DNA of 64,000 bases from Pseudodonghicola flavimaris (lineage in GTDB: Bacteria; Pseudomonadota; Alphaproteobacteria; Rhodobacterales; Rhodobacteraceae): NCBI RefSeq assembly GCF_030164425.1, contig NZ_JASNJD010000007.1, positions 1 to 64,000 on the forward strand, given 5' to 3'. Shown piece after piece: positions 41,411 to 50,121 of this stretch. Made by a program: the position numbers and the translations under genes. Under the pieces are notes generated by a model. It was not told the DNA's origin, ran no database searches, and worked only from the letters and a program-made list of their open reading frames with translations. Positions within the stretch are counted from its first letter, which is position 1, and each line of letters starts with the position of its first letter.

Positions 41411-42639
41411 TCCACCGCCTCCTTCTCGCGCAGCGATCCCTGATCCGGGCCCAGATCGTCGCCATGGCGATCCGGACCGCGCCGCGCCGCGATCAGGTCG
41501 AAGAGCCCGCCGATGCCCTTCGGTGCGAAGAGGGTGACCAGGACGAAGGATAGCCCCAGCACGATCAGCCACCAGTCGACCCATTTCACGGTATAGAAGC
41601 CCAGATTGACATCGGGCGCCTGACCGCCGGTGAACCAGGTGGAGACCAGCGATACGAAGACCGCCCCGATCACCGCGCCATAGAGCCGGCCACGCCCGCC
41701 GATGGCGACCCAGACCGCCAGATAGATCGAGGCGATCGGCGCGATTTCCGCCGGGTTGATGATGCCCGCCTGCGGATAATAAAGCGCCCCGGCGATGCCG
41801 GCGATCATCGCGGTGAGGGTGAAGATCACCAGCTTGTAGCTTTCCACCGAATAGCCCAGGAACCTTACCCGCGCCTCGTTGTCGCGGATGCCGCGCACCA
41901 CCGAACCGAACTTGCCCGAGACCAGCCAGGCCGCCAGCAGATACCCGAGCCCGAGGGCGAGGGCGGAGGCCCAGAGGAACCAGATCGACACCACAGCCTG
42001 CGGCACCGCGTCGAGCCCGGGCAGGTTCTGCAGGCCGGAGAGCCCGTTGTTGCCGCGCAGGCCGCTGTCGTTCTGGAAGAGGTAGAGCGACAGTGCCAGC
42101 GTCATCGCCTGGGTCAGGATCGACAGGTACACCCCGGTGACCCGGCTGCGGAAGGCGAGCCAGCCGAAGACCAGCGCCAGGAGCCCGGGCAGGATCACCA
42201 CCAGCAGCAATTGCAGCACCAGGCTGTCGGCGAAGGCCCAGACCAGGGGAAATTCGCTTGATCCCACGACGCCGAAGATCTGGTTGCCGATGGCATCGAC
42301 CACCTCCTGCGGTGTCGGCGGGATCGGTGCCTCGGCCAGCGAGGCCTCGACGATGCCGCGGGTGCGCTCGTACATCAGCCACATGCCGATCATATAGCCG
42401 CCGAGCCCGAAGAAGGCGAAATGACCGAGAGAGAGGATGCCGCAATAGCCCCAGACCAGATCCATCGCCACCGCCACCAGCGCCAGGCAGAGCGTCTTGC
42501 CCAGCGTCTTGACGAAGGAGGTGGAGATGAGAGCCACGCCGAACCCCTCGGAGAGCGCGGTGACCGCCAGGGTGAAGAAGGCCAGAAGCGCCAGGAAGAC
42601 CAGGATCGACGGGTTGCGCAGGACGAAGGAGCGGTTCAT
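41407..42639 (-). CDS. urtC: Urea ABC transporter permease UrtC
   Basis: A 410-aa LivM-type permease with many hydrophobic helices and the motif LVWGYCGILSLGHFAFFGLGGY. GGAGG is upstream of the ATG. It is coupled to urtD and separated from urtB by 175 bp, a gap in which I saw no gene. Confidence 0.92.
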   Translation of the reverse strand: MNRSFVLRNPSILVFLALLAFFTLAVTALSEGFGVALISTSFVKTLGKTLCLALVAVAMDLVWGYCGILSLGHFAFFGLGGYMIGMWLMYERTRGIVEASLAEAPIPPTPQEVVDAIGNQIFGVVGSSEFPLVWAFADSLVLQLLLVVILPGLLALVFGWLAFRSRVTGVYLSILTQAMTLALSLYLFQNDSGLRGNNGLSGLQNLPGLDAVPQAVVSIWFLWASALALGLGYLLAAWLVSGKFGSVVRGIRDNEARVRFLGYSVESYKLVIFTLTAMIAGIAGALYYPQAGIINPAEIAPIASIYLAVWVAIGGRGRLYGAVIGAVFVSLVSTWFTGGQAPDVNLGFYTVKWVDWWLIVLGLSFVLVTLFAPKGIGGLFDLIAARRGPDRHGDDLGPDQGSLREKEAVE

Positions 42640-42814
42640 GCCTGCGCCCTCCGGCCCCGGGATCGGTCCATTGAGTCGGTCCCCTGCCGCCCGGCCGCAG
42701 ATCTCAGGCCACCTCTCACGCGGGATGAGGCCTGCGGTTTCCCCGGCACGCGCGGCGCGCGGAGGTGATCCTTGCAGGTGCTGATTTTGGGCGTGTTGGT
42801 CACGATAGACATGC

Positions 42815-44809
42815 TCAATCCCCCGCCGCGCGGCCCTTGAGCGCGATGATCCCGCGCGGCCGGAACTGGATGAAGATGATGATGAAGATGATCATGTAGG
42901 TCTGCGCCGCCAGCGTGTTGGACGGGTTCAGCCATTCGATGCCCTTCTGCAGGAAGCCGATCAGCGTGGCACCGGCGAGCGTGCCCCAGACATTGCCGAC
43001 GCCGCCGACCACCACGGTCATGAAGCTCTGCACGATGTAATCCTGACCGAGCTCGGAGGTGACCTTGGCGAAGAGCCCGATGGCGACGCCGGCGATCCCG
43101 GCGATGCCGGAGCCGAGCCCGAAGGTCAGCATGTTGACCCGGTCGGGGTTGATCCCCATGGAGCCCGCCATCTTCGGGTTCTGGGTTACCGCCCGCGTCT
43201 CCAGCCCCAGCCGGGTCCGGTTCATGATCCAGAGGTAGATGGCCAGGAACACCAGCGCGAGGACGAAGATGGCGATGCGGATATAGGAGATCCCCACCAC
43301 GTCGTTCAGCGCCCAGGCGCCGTCCAGCCACGCCGGGGCGGTCAGTGGCCGGGCCTGGGTGCCGAAGATGTTCTTGGCCAGCTGCTGCAGGGCGATGGAA
43401 ATGCCGAAGGTTGCCAGCAGCGTCTCCAGCGGCCGGTGATAGAGCCAGCGGATCACCAGCCGCTCCATCGCCACCCCGGCGGCGAAGGTGACGGCGAAGG
43501 CCACCGGGATCGCCAGCAGGATCGACAGGGTGTAATCCGGCACGATCTGCTGGATCACATAGCCGGTATAGGCGCCCATCATGATGAATTCGCCATGCGC
43601 CATGTTGATCACCCCCATCACGCCGAAGGTGATGGCGAGCCCGATCGCGGCGAGGAAATAGATCGAGGCGAGCGACAGCGCATCCAGCGTCAGATCCAGC
43701 GCCTGGTTGACGCCGACGGTGGTGGAGATCGCCGCCAGCGTCTCGGCCGCCGCGTCGGTGATGGCGGCGGAGGGTTCGTCATAGACGGCCCAGAACCGGC
43801 CGGAGGCCACGGCGTCGGCCTCGGTCTGGCCCGGGGTGAAGGGGGCCACCACGCCCGCCTCGGCCAGCGCGGCATAGGCGCGGTCGCGGGCCGCCTGCGT
43901 GTCCAGCTGGCCGATCGGCACACCGCCGACCTTGCCGCCGTCGATATGGGCGATCAGCGTCGCCTTGCGCTCGGCGGCACCGGGCAGCGCAGGGGTGGCG
44001 CCGGCGGTCACCATCATCGCATGGGCCTCTGCCACGCTCAGCTCGGCGCCGCCGGGGCTGACCTGATGGGCGATATTGCCGACGGGCGGCTCGGGCGAAA
44101 ACAAAACCTTGGTCGCCAGCAGCGGGTTCAGCGCGGCGCGCGCATCGACCCCGAGATCGCCCTTGAAGGAGCGGATCGCCGCCAGCCGTTCATTCTCCAC
44201 GTCGGAAAAGCGGATGGTCAGCAGCCGCAGCGTGCGTTCCTTGGCGGCCTTGATCGCGGCATCCGTTTCGCCGGCGATGGATGCGGCGATGGCGTCGAGG
44301 TGCGAGGCCTCCGCATCGCGGGCGATGGCGTCCAGCGCCGCGCGGCGTTTCTCCGGGTCGGGGTCGGTCAGCTGGAAGCGCACCAGCGCCGCGCCGATCA
44401 GCCCGCGCACCCCGGAATTGGGTTTGAGCTGTTTCAGATCGTCATCCGGCACCGGCCCCAGATCGGCGCCGCTGTCGAAATCGTAAAGCTGCACGGTATC
44501 GCGGTCGATTTCCCGGCCACGAAAGAAATAGCCGTCGGTCTCGCGCTGCCACATCTCCTTGGCCTGCCAGCTCTCCAGCACGCTCTGTGCCTGGGGCAGG
44601 CCGGAGCCGGTGATGGCGTCGATCGCCTCGCCCACAGTCTTGCGCGAGCTTTTCTCGATCAGCGCGCGGTGCGCCTGCAGGACCGACTGGATCGGTCCGG
44701 CCGCGGTGTCCTGCGCCTGGCCGGGGGCCGGCACGAGGGCCGCACAGACAAGGGTCAGGCCCAGCAGCAGGCATGCGGGGAGGGCGACGATCCGGGATCG
44801 TATCGACAT
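42815..44809 (-). CDS. urtB: Urea ABC transporter permease UrtB (long form)
   Basis: A 664-aa protein. A signal-like N-terminus (VALPACLLLGLTLVCAAL) is followed by about 350 residues of a helical extracytoplasmic domain (repeated Leu/Ala-rich segments, e.g. RALIEKSSRKTVGEAIDAI), then a LivH-type permease domain (LAITFGVMGVINMAHGEFIM). Long UrtB proteins with such an N-terminal region occur in proteobacteria. ATG 44809 is preferred to a GTG at 44860, because the latter lies inside a hairpin that follows urtA; neither has a strong ribosome binding site. Confidence 0.88.
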   Translation of the reverse strand: MSIRSRIVALPACLLLGLTLVCAALVPAPGQAQDTAAGPIQSVLQAHRALIEKSSRKTVGEAIDAITGSGLPQAQSVLESWQAKEMWQRETDGYFFRGREIDRDTVQLYDFDSGADLGPVPDDDLKQLKPNSGVRGLIGAALVRFQLTDPDPEKRRAALDAIARDAEASHLDAIAASIAGETDAAIKAAKERTLRLLTIRFSDVENERLAAIRSFKGDLGVDARAALNPLLATKVLFSPEPPVGNIAHQVSPGGAELSVAEAHAMMVTAGATPALPGAAERKATLIAHIDGGKVGGVPIGQLDTQAARDRAYAALAEAGVVAPFTPGQTEADAVASGRFWAVYDEPSAAITDAAAETLAAISTTVGVNQALDLTLDALSLASIYFLAAIGLAITFGVMGVINMAHGEFIMMGAYTGYVIQQIVPDYTLSILLAIPVAFAVTFAAGVAMERLVIRWLYHRPLETLLATFGISIALQQLAKNIFGTQARPLTAPAWLDGAWALNDVVGISYIRIAIFVLALVFLAIYLWIMNRTRLGLETRAVTQNPKMAGSMGINPDRVNMLTFGLGSGIAGIAGVAIGLFAKVTSELGQDYIVQSFMTVVVGGVGNVWGTLAGATLIGFLQKGIEWLNPSNTLAAQTYMIIFIIIFIQFRPRGIIALKGRAAGD

Positions 44810-44845
44810 GGGCAGCAACGCTCGGAACAAGGGGCGGGAGGAGGT

Positions 44846-44875
44846 CCCGGGGACACGCACCGTGGCGGCCCCGGG
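44846..44875 (-). terminator. Intercistronic stem-loop after urtA
   Basis: A 7-bp stem CCCGGGG/CCCCGGG with a 16-nt loop, 12 nt beyond the urtA stop on the minus strand. No T tract. It parallels the hairpins after the other binding-protein genes. Confidence 0.5.
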
Positions 44876-44887
44876 TCATAAGCAGGA

Positions 44888-46171
44888 TCAGTAGTTGGAC
44901 TTGATCTGCACGCAGGTCTCGGTCTCGGTGTTGTACATACCGCAGCCCAGATCCTTCCAGTCCGACTTCAGCACCGCCGATTCCGGCAGGTAGTCGGTCC
45001 AGGCATCGCCCGGCACCGGATCGGTCTGGCTGAGGATGTCGAACTGGCCATCGGCCTGAATCTCGCCGATCAGCACCGGTTTGGACAGGTGATGGTTCAC
45101 CCCCATCTTGGCGGTGCCGCCGGTGAGGTTGGGGAACTCCTGGCCCCACATATGTTCGCGCACCGCGTCCACGTCGGTGGTGCCCGCCTCGGTCACCGCG
45201 TTCACCCACATGTTGAAGCCGATGTAATGGGCTTCCATCGGGTCGTTCGTCACGCGGGTGTCGTCACCGATGAAGGCGTGCCATTCCTTGATGAAGGCGG
45301 CGTTGGCCTCGGTATCGGCGGACATGAAGTAGTTCCAGGCCGCCAGGTGGCCGACAAGGTTGGCGGTATCGAGACCGGAGAGTTCCTCCTCGCCGACAGA
45401 GAAGGCGACAACCGGGATATCGTCGGCGGAGACGCCGGCCGCGGCCAGTTCCTTGTAAAAGCCGATGTTGGCGTCGCCGTTGATGGTGGAGATCACGCCC
45501 ACCTTCTTGCCGTCGGCCCCCAGCGCCACCACGTCGGCGACGATCTTGGACCAGTCGGAATGACCGAAGGGGGTATAGTTGACGAAGATATCCTCTGCGG
45601 CGATGCCCTTGGCCTTGAGATAGCTTTCCAGGATGTTGTTCGTGGTCCGGGGATAGACATAGTCGGTGCCCAGCAGCGCGAATTTCTCCACCCCGAGCTC
45701 ATCCAGGAAGTAATCCGTTGCCGGGATCGCCTGCTGGTTCGGCGCCGCGCCGGTATAGAACACGTTCTTCGAGCTTTCCTCGCCTTCGTACTGGACCGGA
45801 TAGAACAGCAGCCCGTTCAGCTCCTCGATCACCGGCAGAACCGATTTGCGCGACACCGAGGTCCAGTTGCCGAAGATCACATCGACATTATGGACTGTCA
45901 GCAGTTCGCGCGCCTTCTCGGCGAAGAGCGGCCAGTCCGAGGCCGGATCGACCACCACGGCCTCCAGCTCGCAGCCCAGGACCCCGCCTTTCTTGTTCTG
46001 CTGGTCCACCAGCATCAGCATGGTGTCCTTCAGCGTGGTTTCGGAAATCGCCATCGTTCCGGAGAGAGAGTGCAGCACCCCGACCTTGATTGGGCAATCG
46101 GCCGCAGCCGCCGCGGTGCTCATCGCCGCGAGCGCCGTGCCCGCGAACAGTGCGCGTTTCAGAAAAGTCAT
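44888..46171 (-). CDS. urtA: Urea ABC transporter substrate-binding protein UrtA
   Basis: A 427-aa periplasmic binding protein with a Sec signal (MTFLKRALFAGTALAAMSTA, cleavage near AAAAA-DCP). Strong UrtA-type blocks follow: GVLHSLSGTMAISETTLKD, VVVDPASDWPLFAEKAREL and LFYPVQYEGEESSKNVFYTG. ATG 46171 follows GGGGAG with a 6-nt spacer; a frame open to 46555 is rejected. First gene of the operon. No urease genes are in the window. Confidence 0.93.
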   Translation of the reverse strand: MTFLKRALFAGTALAAMSTAAAAADCPIKVGVLHSLSGTMAISETTLKDTMLMLVDQQNKKGGVLGCELEAVVVDPASDWPLFAEKARELLTVHNVDVIFGNWTSVSRKSVLPVIEELNGLLFYPVQYEGEESSKNVFYTGAAPNQQAIPATDYFLDELGVEKFALLGTDYVYPRTTNNILESYLKAKGIAAEDIFVNYTPFGHSDWSKIVADVVALGADGKKVGVISTINGDANIGFYKELAAAGVSADDIPVVAFSVGEEELSGLDTANLVGHLAAWNYFMSADTEANAAFIKEWHAFIGDDTRVTNDPMEAHYIGFNMWVNAVTEAGTTDVDAVREHMWGQEFPNLTGGTAKMGVNHHLSKPVLIGEIQADGQFDILSQTDPVPGDAWTDYLPESAVLKSDWKDLGCGMYNTETETCVQIKSNY

Positions 46172-46642
46172 AAAATACTCCCCGCGAGGGCAAGACACAG
46201 GCTTGAATGCATGAAAATGCAACCTTAAATCTCCCCCGCAACTTCTTGTTGCACCTGTGTGGCGGCCGGTCTGGTTCCACCTCAGCATGGCCGTCACACG
46301 CCCTCCTTCATTATTTTTGTCGGGATCGCTCCCGGAGGGCAAAATCAGCGTCTGTTCAACATGGACATTCGGGCAATCCTGATGCGGGTCTGGGCGGCGT
46401 CGCGGCGGGGCGGTGCGTATTTCCTGGGCGATGGCGACGTATTTGCCCGCAAATTGATCTGAATTTGTCCGATCGCGCGGAGGCACGCCGGCGCGTACCT
46501 CCATTTGCACCCGGATCGGGCCATGGCCGGTCTGCCCCAGCCCGGGCCGCGACACGCCGCGTCACGGGCGCACAGCCAACGATCGCGGATGGCTCCTCCC
46601 TCCGCTTCGGCCTAGGATCGGCGCAAATCGAAAGGCCCGCAG
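46172..46642. other. Divergent promoter region of urtA and ftsH
   Basis: 471 bp with no convincing gene. It holds two small inverted repeats near urtA (TGCAT-N4-ATGCA at 46208-46221 and GCAAC-N5-GTTGC at 46238-46252), a CGGGA/TCCCG hairpin at 46321-46334 and an AAATT-N6-AATTT repeat at 46451-46466. Nitrogen control (NtrC/sigma-54) would be expected for urt, but I found no clear sigma-54 -24/-12 match. Confidence 0.4.
46208..46252. promoter_or_regulatory. Pair of inverted repeats upstream of urtA
   Basis: TGCAT-GAAA-ATGCA (46208-46221) and GCAAC-TTCTT-GTTGC (46238-46252) lie 37-81 bp upstream of the urtA start. They may bind a nitrogen regulator, but the match to the NtrC consensus is poor. 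Confidence 0.35.
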
Positions 46643-48454
46643 ATGAACGGAAAAGCAAAATTCAACATGTGGTACTGGGTCGCGGCCTTCTTCGCCGTGA
46701 TGGCGATCCAGTATTTCTATGTCTCGGCAACCCAGATCGCCACGATCCCCTACAGCCAGTTCGAAACCTATCTCAAGGACGGCAAGATCACCGAGGTCGC
46801 GGTGTCGGACCGGTTCATCCAGGGCAGTTTCAAGGACCCGGTGGACGGCCGGCCGATGTTCGTGACCACCCGGGTCGATCCGCAGCTCGCCCAGGATCTG
46901 CAGCAGTACAATGTCGTGGTCACCGGCCAGATCGAAAACACCTTCCTGCGCGATCTGGCCTCTTGGGTGCTGCCGGTGTTGCTGTTCGTCGGCATCTGGA
47001 TGTTCATGCTGAAACGGATGGGCGGGGGCGGCATGGGCGGCGGTCTGATGCAGATCGGCAAGTCCAAGGCCAAGGTCTATGTCGAGAGCGATACCGGTGT
47101 CACTTTTGCCGATGTCGCCGGTATCGACGAGGCCAAGGACGAACTGGTCGAGATCGTCGATTTCCTCAAGAACCCGGCCGATCACAACCGTCTGGGCGGG
47201 CGGATGCCGAAGGGGATCCTGCTGGTGGGCCCGCCGGGCACCGGCAAGACGCTGCTGGCCAAGGCCGTCGCCGGTGAGGCGGGGGTGCCGTTCTTCTCGA
47301 TTTCCGGCTCCGAATTCGTCGAGATGTTCGTGGGGGTCGGGGCAGCCCGGGTGCGGGATCTGTTCGAGCAGGCGCGCCAGAAGGCGCCGGCGATCATCTT
47401 CATCGACGAGCTCGACGCCATGGGCCGGGCCCGTGGCATCGGGCCGATGGCCGGCGGCCATGACGAGAAGGAACAGACGCTGAACCAGCTTCTGGTCGAA
47501 CTCGACGGGTTTGACAGCTCCTCCGGGCTGGTGCTGCTGGCGGCCACCAACCGGCCCGAGATCCTCGATCCGGCGCTGCTCCGCGCCGGCCGCTTCGACC
47601 GGCAGGTTCTGGTCGACCGGCCGGATCGGGTGGGGCGGGAGCAGATCCTGAAAATCTACATGGCCAAGGCCAGGATCGCCGCCGATGTGAAGCCCGAACA
47701 GATCGCAGCGCTGACGCCCGGTTTCACCGGCGCCGATCTGGCCAATCTGGTGAACGAGGCGGCGCTGCTGGCGACCCGGCGCAAGGGCGATGCGGTGACG
47801 ATGGAGGATTTCAACAACGCCATCGAACGGATCATCGCCGGGCTGGAGAAACGCAACCGGCTGCTGAACCCGCGCGAGCGTGATATCGTTGCGCATCACG
47901 AAATGGGCCATGCGCTGGTGGCGATGACCCTGCCGGGGGTCGATCCGGTCCACAAGGTCTCGATCATTCCGCGCGGCATCGGCGCGCTCGGCTATACCAT
48001 CCAGCGCCCGACCGAGGACCGCTTTCTGATGACGCGGGAGGAGCTGGAGAACAAGATGTGCGTGCTGATGGGCGGGCGCGCGGCGGAATGGGTGGTCTAT
48101 TCTCACCTGTCCACCGGTGCCTCGGACGATCTGGTCAAGATCACCGATATCGCCCGCGCCATCGTCACCCGCTACGGCATGGACGAGCAGCTGGGTCATG
48201 TGGCGTTGGAACAGGACCGCCGCGCGTTTCTCGCCGGTGACCAGCCCTATTACGGCCCGCAGGAGCGCAGCTATTCCGAGGCGACGGCGGCGGCAGTGGA
48301 TGCAGAGGTGCGCCGGATCATGGCCGGCGTCTTCGACCGCACCGTCGCCCTGCTGCAGGAGCGGCGCCCGGTCCTGGAACGCACCGCGGCGCTGTTGCTG
48401 GAAAAGGAAACGCTCTCAGCGGCTGAGATCAGGGCGGTGATCGACGCCGCCTGA
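46643..48454 (+). CDS. ftsH: FtsH-type ATP-dependent zinc metalloprotease (HEMGH variant)
   Basis: A 603-aa membrane AAA+ protease. TM1 is at about residues 9-27, a short periplasmic domain follows, TM2 is at about 107-123. The AAA domain has Walker A GPPGTGKT (196-203), Walker B IIFIDE (251-256) and [23 protein letters not shown]. The zinc site is HEMGH (419-423) rather than the usual HEAGH, with the third ligand Asp expected in the [12 protein letters not shown] segment. It is slightly short, with little C-terminal tail after IRAVIDAA. Probably a second FtsH paralogue beside the housekeeping copy. Confidence 0.92.
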   Translation: MNGKAKFNMWYWVAAFFAVMAIQYFYVSATQIATIPYSQFETYLKDGKITEVAVSDRFIQGSFKDPVDGRPMFVTTRVDPQLAQDLQQYNVVVTGQIENTFLRDLASWVLPVLLFVGIWMFMLKRMGGGGMGGGLMQIGKSKAKVYVESDTGVTFADVAGIDEAKDELVEIVDFLKNPADHNRLGGRMPKGILLVGPPGTGKTLLAKAVAGEAGVPFFSISGSEFVEMFVGVGAARVRDLFEQARQKAPAIIFIDELDAMGRARGIGPMAGGHDEKEQTLNQLLVELDGFDSSSGLVLLAATNRPEILDPALLRAGRFDRQVLVDRPDRVGREQILKIYMAKARIAADVKPEQIAALTPGFTGADLANLVNEAALLATRRKGDAVTMEDFNNAIERIIAGLEKRNRLLNPRERDIVAHHEMGHALVAMTLPGVDPVHKVSIIPRGIGALGYTIQRPTEDRFLMTREELENKMCVLMGGRAAEWVVYSHLSTGASDDLVKITDIARAIVTRYGMDEQLGHVALEQDRRAFLAGDQPYYGPQERSYSEATAAAVDAEVRRIMAGVFDRTVALLQERRPVLERTAALLLEKETLSAAEIRAVIDAA

Positions 48455-48460
48455 TCCGCC

Positions 48461-48883
48461 TCAGTCGCCGATCTTGGCCAGCCGGAACACGCCCTGGGCC
48501 CGGCTGCAGACGTCGCCGGCGGCATCGATCAGCTCGGCTTCCATGAAAAAGGTCTTGGCGCCGCCGCCGACCTTGCGGCTTTCGATCACCGCGCGGCCCG
48601 GGGTGAGCGCCTTGATGAACTGCGTGTTCATCGACAGGGTGACGCAGCGCCGACGCGGCGCGCCGCTCTCGCTGTAGGATGCACCCATGCCCATTGCGAA
48701 ATCCAGCACCGTCATCGCGGCGCCGCCATGGGCGATGCCGAGGCCGTTCAGATGCTTTTCCTCGACCTCGAAGACCACCCGCGCAGCCCCCGGCGCCCAG
48801 GCGTCCAGGGTCACCCCGACCATCTGGTTGAAGGGGCCGAAATCCATCTCCGGCAGGCTGCTGTCCCAGATCTGCTCGCTCAT
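48461..48883 (-). CDS. PaaI-like hotdog-fold thioesterase
   Basis: A 140-aa 4HBT/PaaI-family protein. The active-site helix is LNGLGIAHGGAAMTVLDFAMG and the core strands are RCVTLSMNTQFIKALTPGR. Such enzymes hydrolyse acyl-CoA thioesters. ATG 48883 follows GGGAG; earlier in-frame starts lack a site. Convergent with ftsH, 6 bp between stops. Confidence 0.88.
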   Translation of the reverse strand: MSEQIWDSSLPEMDFGPFNQMVGVTLDAWAPGAARVVFEVEEKHLNGLGIAHGGAAMTVLDFAMGMGASYSESGAPRRRCVTLSMNTQFIKALTPGRAVIESRKVGGGAKTFFMEAELIDAAGDVCSRAQGVFRLAKIGD

Positions 48884-49016
48884 GCTTTGCTCCCGTGTCG
48901 CGCCGACCCGACGCGTATAGGCGCAAAGCGCGCTCCGGTGCAACGGAACGTAGCGTCGGCCCGGGGTCTTTTCCGGCCGGCGAGATCACGGGGTGAGGCC
49001 GCGGCCCGAGGGCAAA

Positions 49017-49029
49017 GACCCTCAGGGTC
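49017..49029 (-). terminator. Weak terminator of the fds operon
   Basis: GACCC-TGA-GGGTC on the minus strand followed by TTTG, 31 nt after the fdsD stop. An overlapping GAGGG/CCCTC stem at 49008-49023 could form instead. Confidence 0.4.
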
Positions 49030-49060
49030 CGGCCCTGTGGCTACCGCGCGCCCCCGGCGG

Positions 49061-49309
49061 TCAGTCCTGGAGTTCCGGCACCCGGATCGAGGGGATCGCC
49101 GCCAGCACCAGCGGCTCCAGCCCGGCGCCATCAGCGGCGGCATAGGCGCAAATCCGGGCGCGCATGCGCGGATCCCAGAAATCGTTGATGTGATCGGCGA
49201 CCTGCTCGGCCTGCGTCCCCCCGGGTTGCGAGGCGAAGAAGGTGGCGATCTGATTGGCCATGGCGATCAGCTTGCGGGGGGGATTGGCATCGGCCTGATC
49301 AGGCGACAT
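49061..49309 (-). CDS. fdsD: Formate dehydrogenase delta subunit FdsD
   Basis: An 82-aa protein with the FdsD-type core KLIAMANQIATFF and VADHINDFWDPRMRARI. This small accessory subunit of NAD-dependent Mo formate dehydrogenase is thought to help maturation. ATG 49309 follows AGGAG and lies within the end of fdhD (11-nt overlap). Confidence 0.9.
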   Translation of the reverse strand: MSPDQADANPPRKLIAMANQIATFFASQPGGTQAEQVADHINDFWDPRMRARICAYAAADGAGLEPLVLAAIPSIRVPELQD

Positions 49310-50117
49310 CGGTGGCTCCTGTCTCGATACGCTGCGGGTGGGCATAGAGGTCGAACCCGCCGCCGCGGGCAAAGGCGGCGAGCGTCAGACCGGCCTCTTC
49401 GGCCAGAGAGACCGCCAGCGCGGTGGGGGCGGAGACGGCGATCAGCACCGGGCAGCCGGCCATCACGGTCTTCTGCACCATTTCGACCGACACGCGCGAG
49501 GTGATGACGAAGGCCGATTGCGCCGGGTCCTGTCCGCCGCGCACCAGCGCGCCGATCAGCTTGTCGAGCGCATTGTGGCGGCCGACATCCTCGCGGGCAC
49601 AGGTGATCCGGCCGTCGGGACCGAGCGCGCCGGCGGCATGGACCGCACGGGTGCGGTCGTGCAGCGGCTGCCAGTGGCGCAGCGTATCGCTGGCCTGCGC
49701 CACCTGATCGCGGTGCAGCCGCAGATTCGAGCGCAGCCGGGGCAGAGGCCGGATGGCCTGATCGATGGAATCGATCCCGCAGAGCCCGCAGCCCACCGGC
49801 CCGGCCATGCTGCGACGCCGCGCCGCCAGCACCTGGCCCTGCGCCCGGTTCAGCCAGAAGCGCGCCTCGATCCCCTTGGCGTGATGGGCAATCTCCAGTT
49901 CGGCGATCTGATCGGCGGTTTCGATGAAGCCCTCGGTCAGCGCGAAACCGGTGGCGAAATCCTCCAGATCGGTCGGGCTGGCCATCATCACCGCCTGGGT
50001 GGTGCCGTCGAAGACCATCGCCACCGGCACCTCTTCGGGCAGCGCCCGGGTTACCCGGCGGGCGCCGTCGCGCTGGACCGACAGGCCCGGGGCGGTGGAA
50101 TGGGCGGGGCGGCGCAT
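49299..50117 (-). CDS. fdhD: Formate dehydrogenase sulfurtransferase FdhD/FdsC
   Basis: A 272-aa FdhD-family protein with the conserved CxxC (CGLCG), TCAREDVGRHNALDKLIG and TSRVSVEMVQK. It binds and sulfurates the molybdenum cofactor before insertion into the formate dehydrogenase. It lies 4 bp after fdsA. Confidence 0.92.
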   Translation of the reverse strand: MRRPAHSTAPGLSVQRDGARRVTRALPEEVPVAMVFDGTTQAVMMASPTDLEDFATGFALTEGFIETADQIAELEIAHHAKGIEARFWLNRAQGQVLAARRRSMAGPVGCGLCGIDSIDQAIRPLPRLRSNLRLHRDQVAQASDTLRHWQPLHDRTRAVHAAGALGPDGRITCAREDVGRHNALDKLIGALVRGGQDPAQSAFVITSRVSVEMVQKTVMAGCPVLIAVSAPTALAVSLAEEAGLTLAAFARGGGFDLYAHPQRIETGATDVA

Positions 50118-50121
50118 CGGC

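Noticed and set aside
44810-44860. A GTG start for urtB at 44860
   Set aside because: It lies within the stem-loop after urtA and adds residues ahead of the signal-like segment; ATG 44809 is preferred, though its ribosome binding site is weak.
46172-46555. A 128-residue N-terminal extension of UrtA
   Set aside because: The signal peptide starts at 46171 with a good ribosome binding site; the extension has no signal character.
46172-46642. A sigma-54/NtrC promoter for urtA
   Set aside because: Expected from biology, but no -24/-12 match with correct spacing was found; only weak inverted repeats are present.
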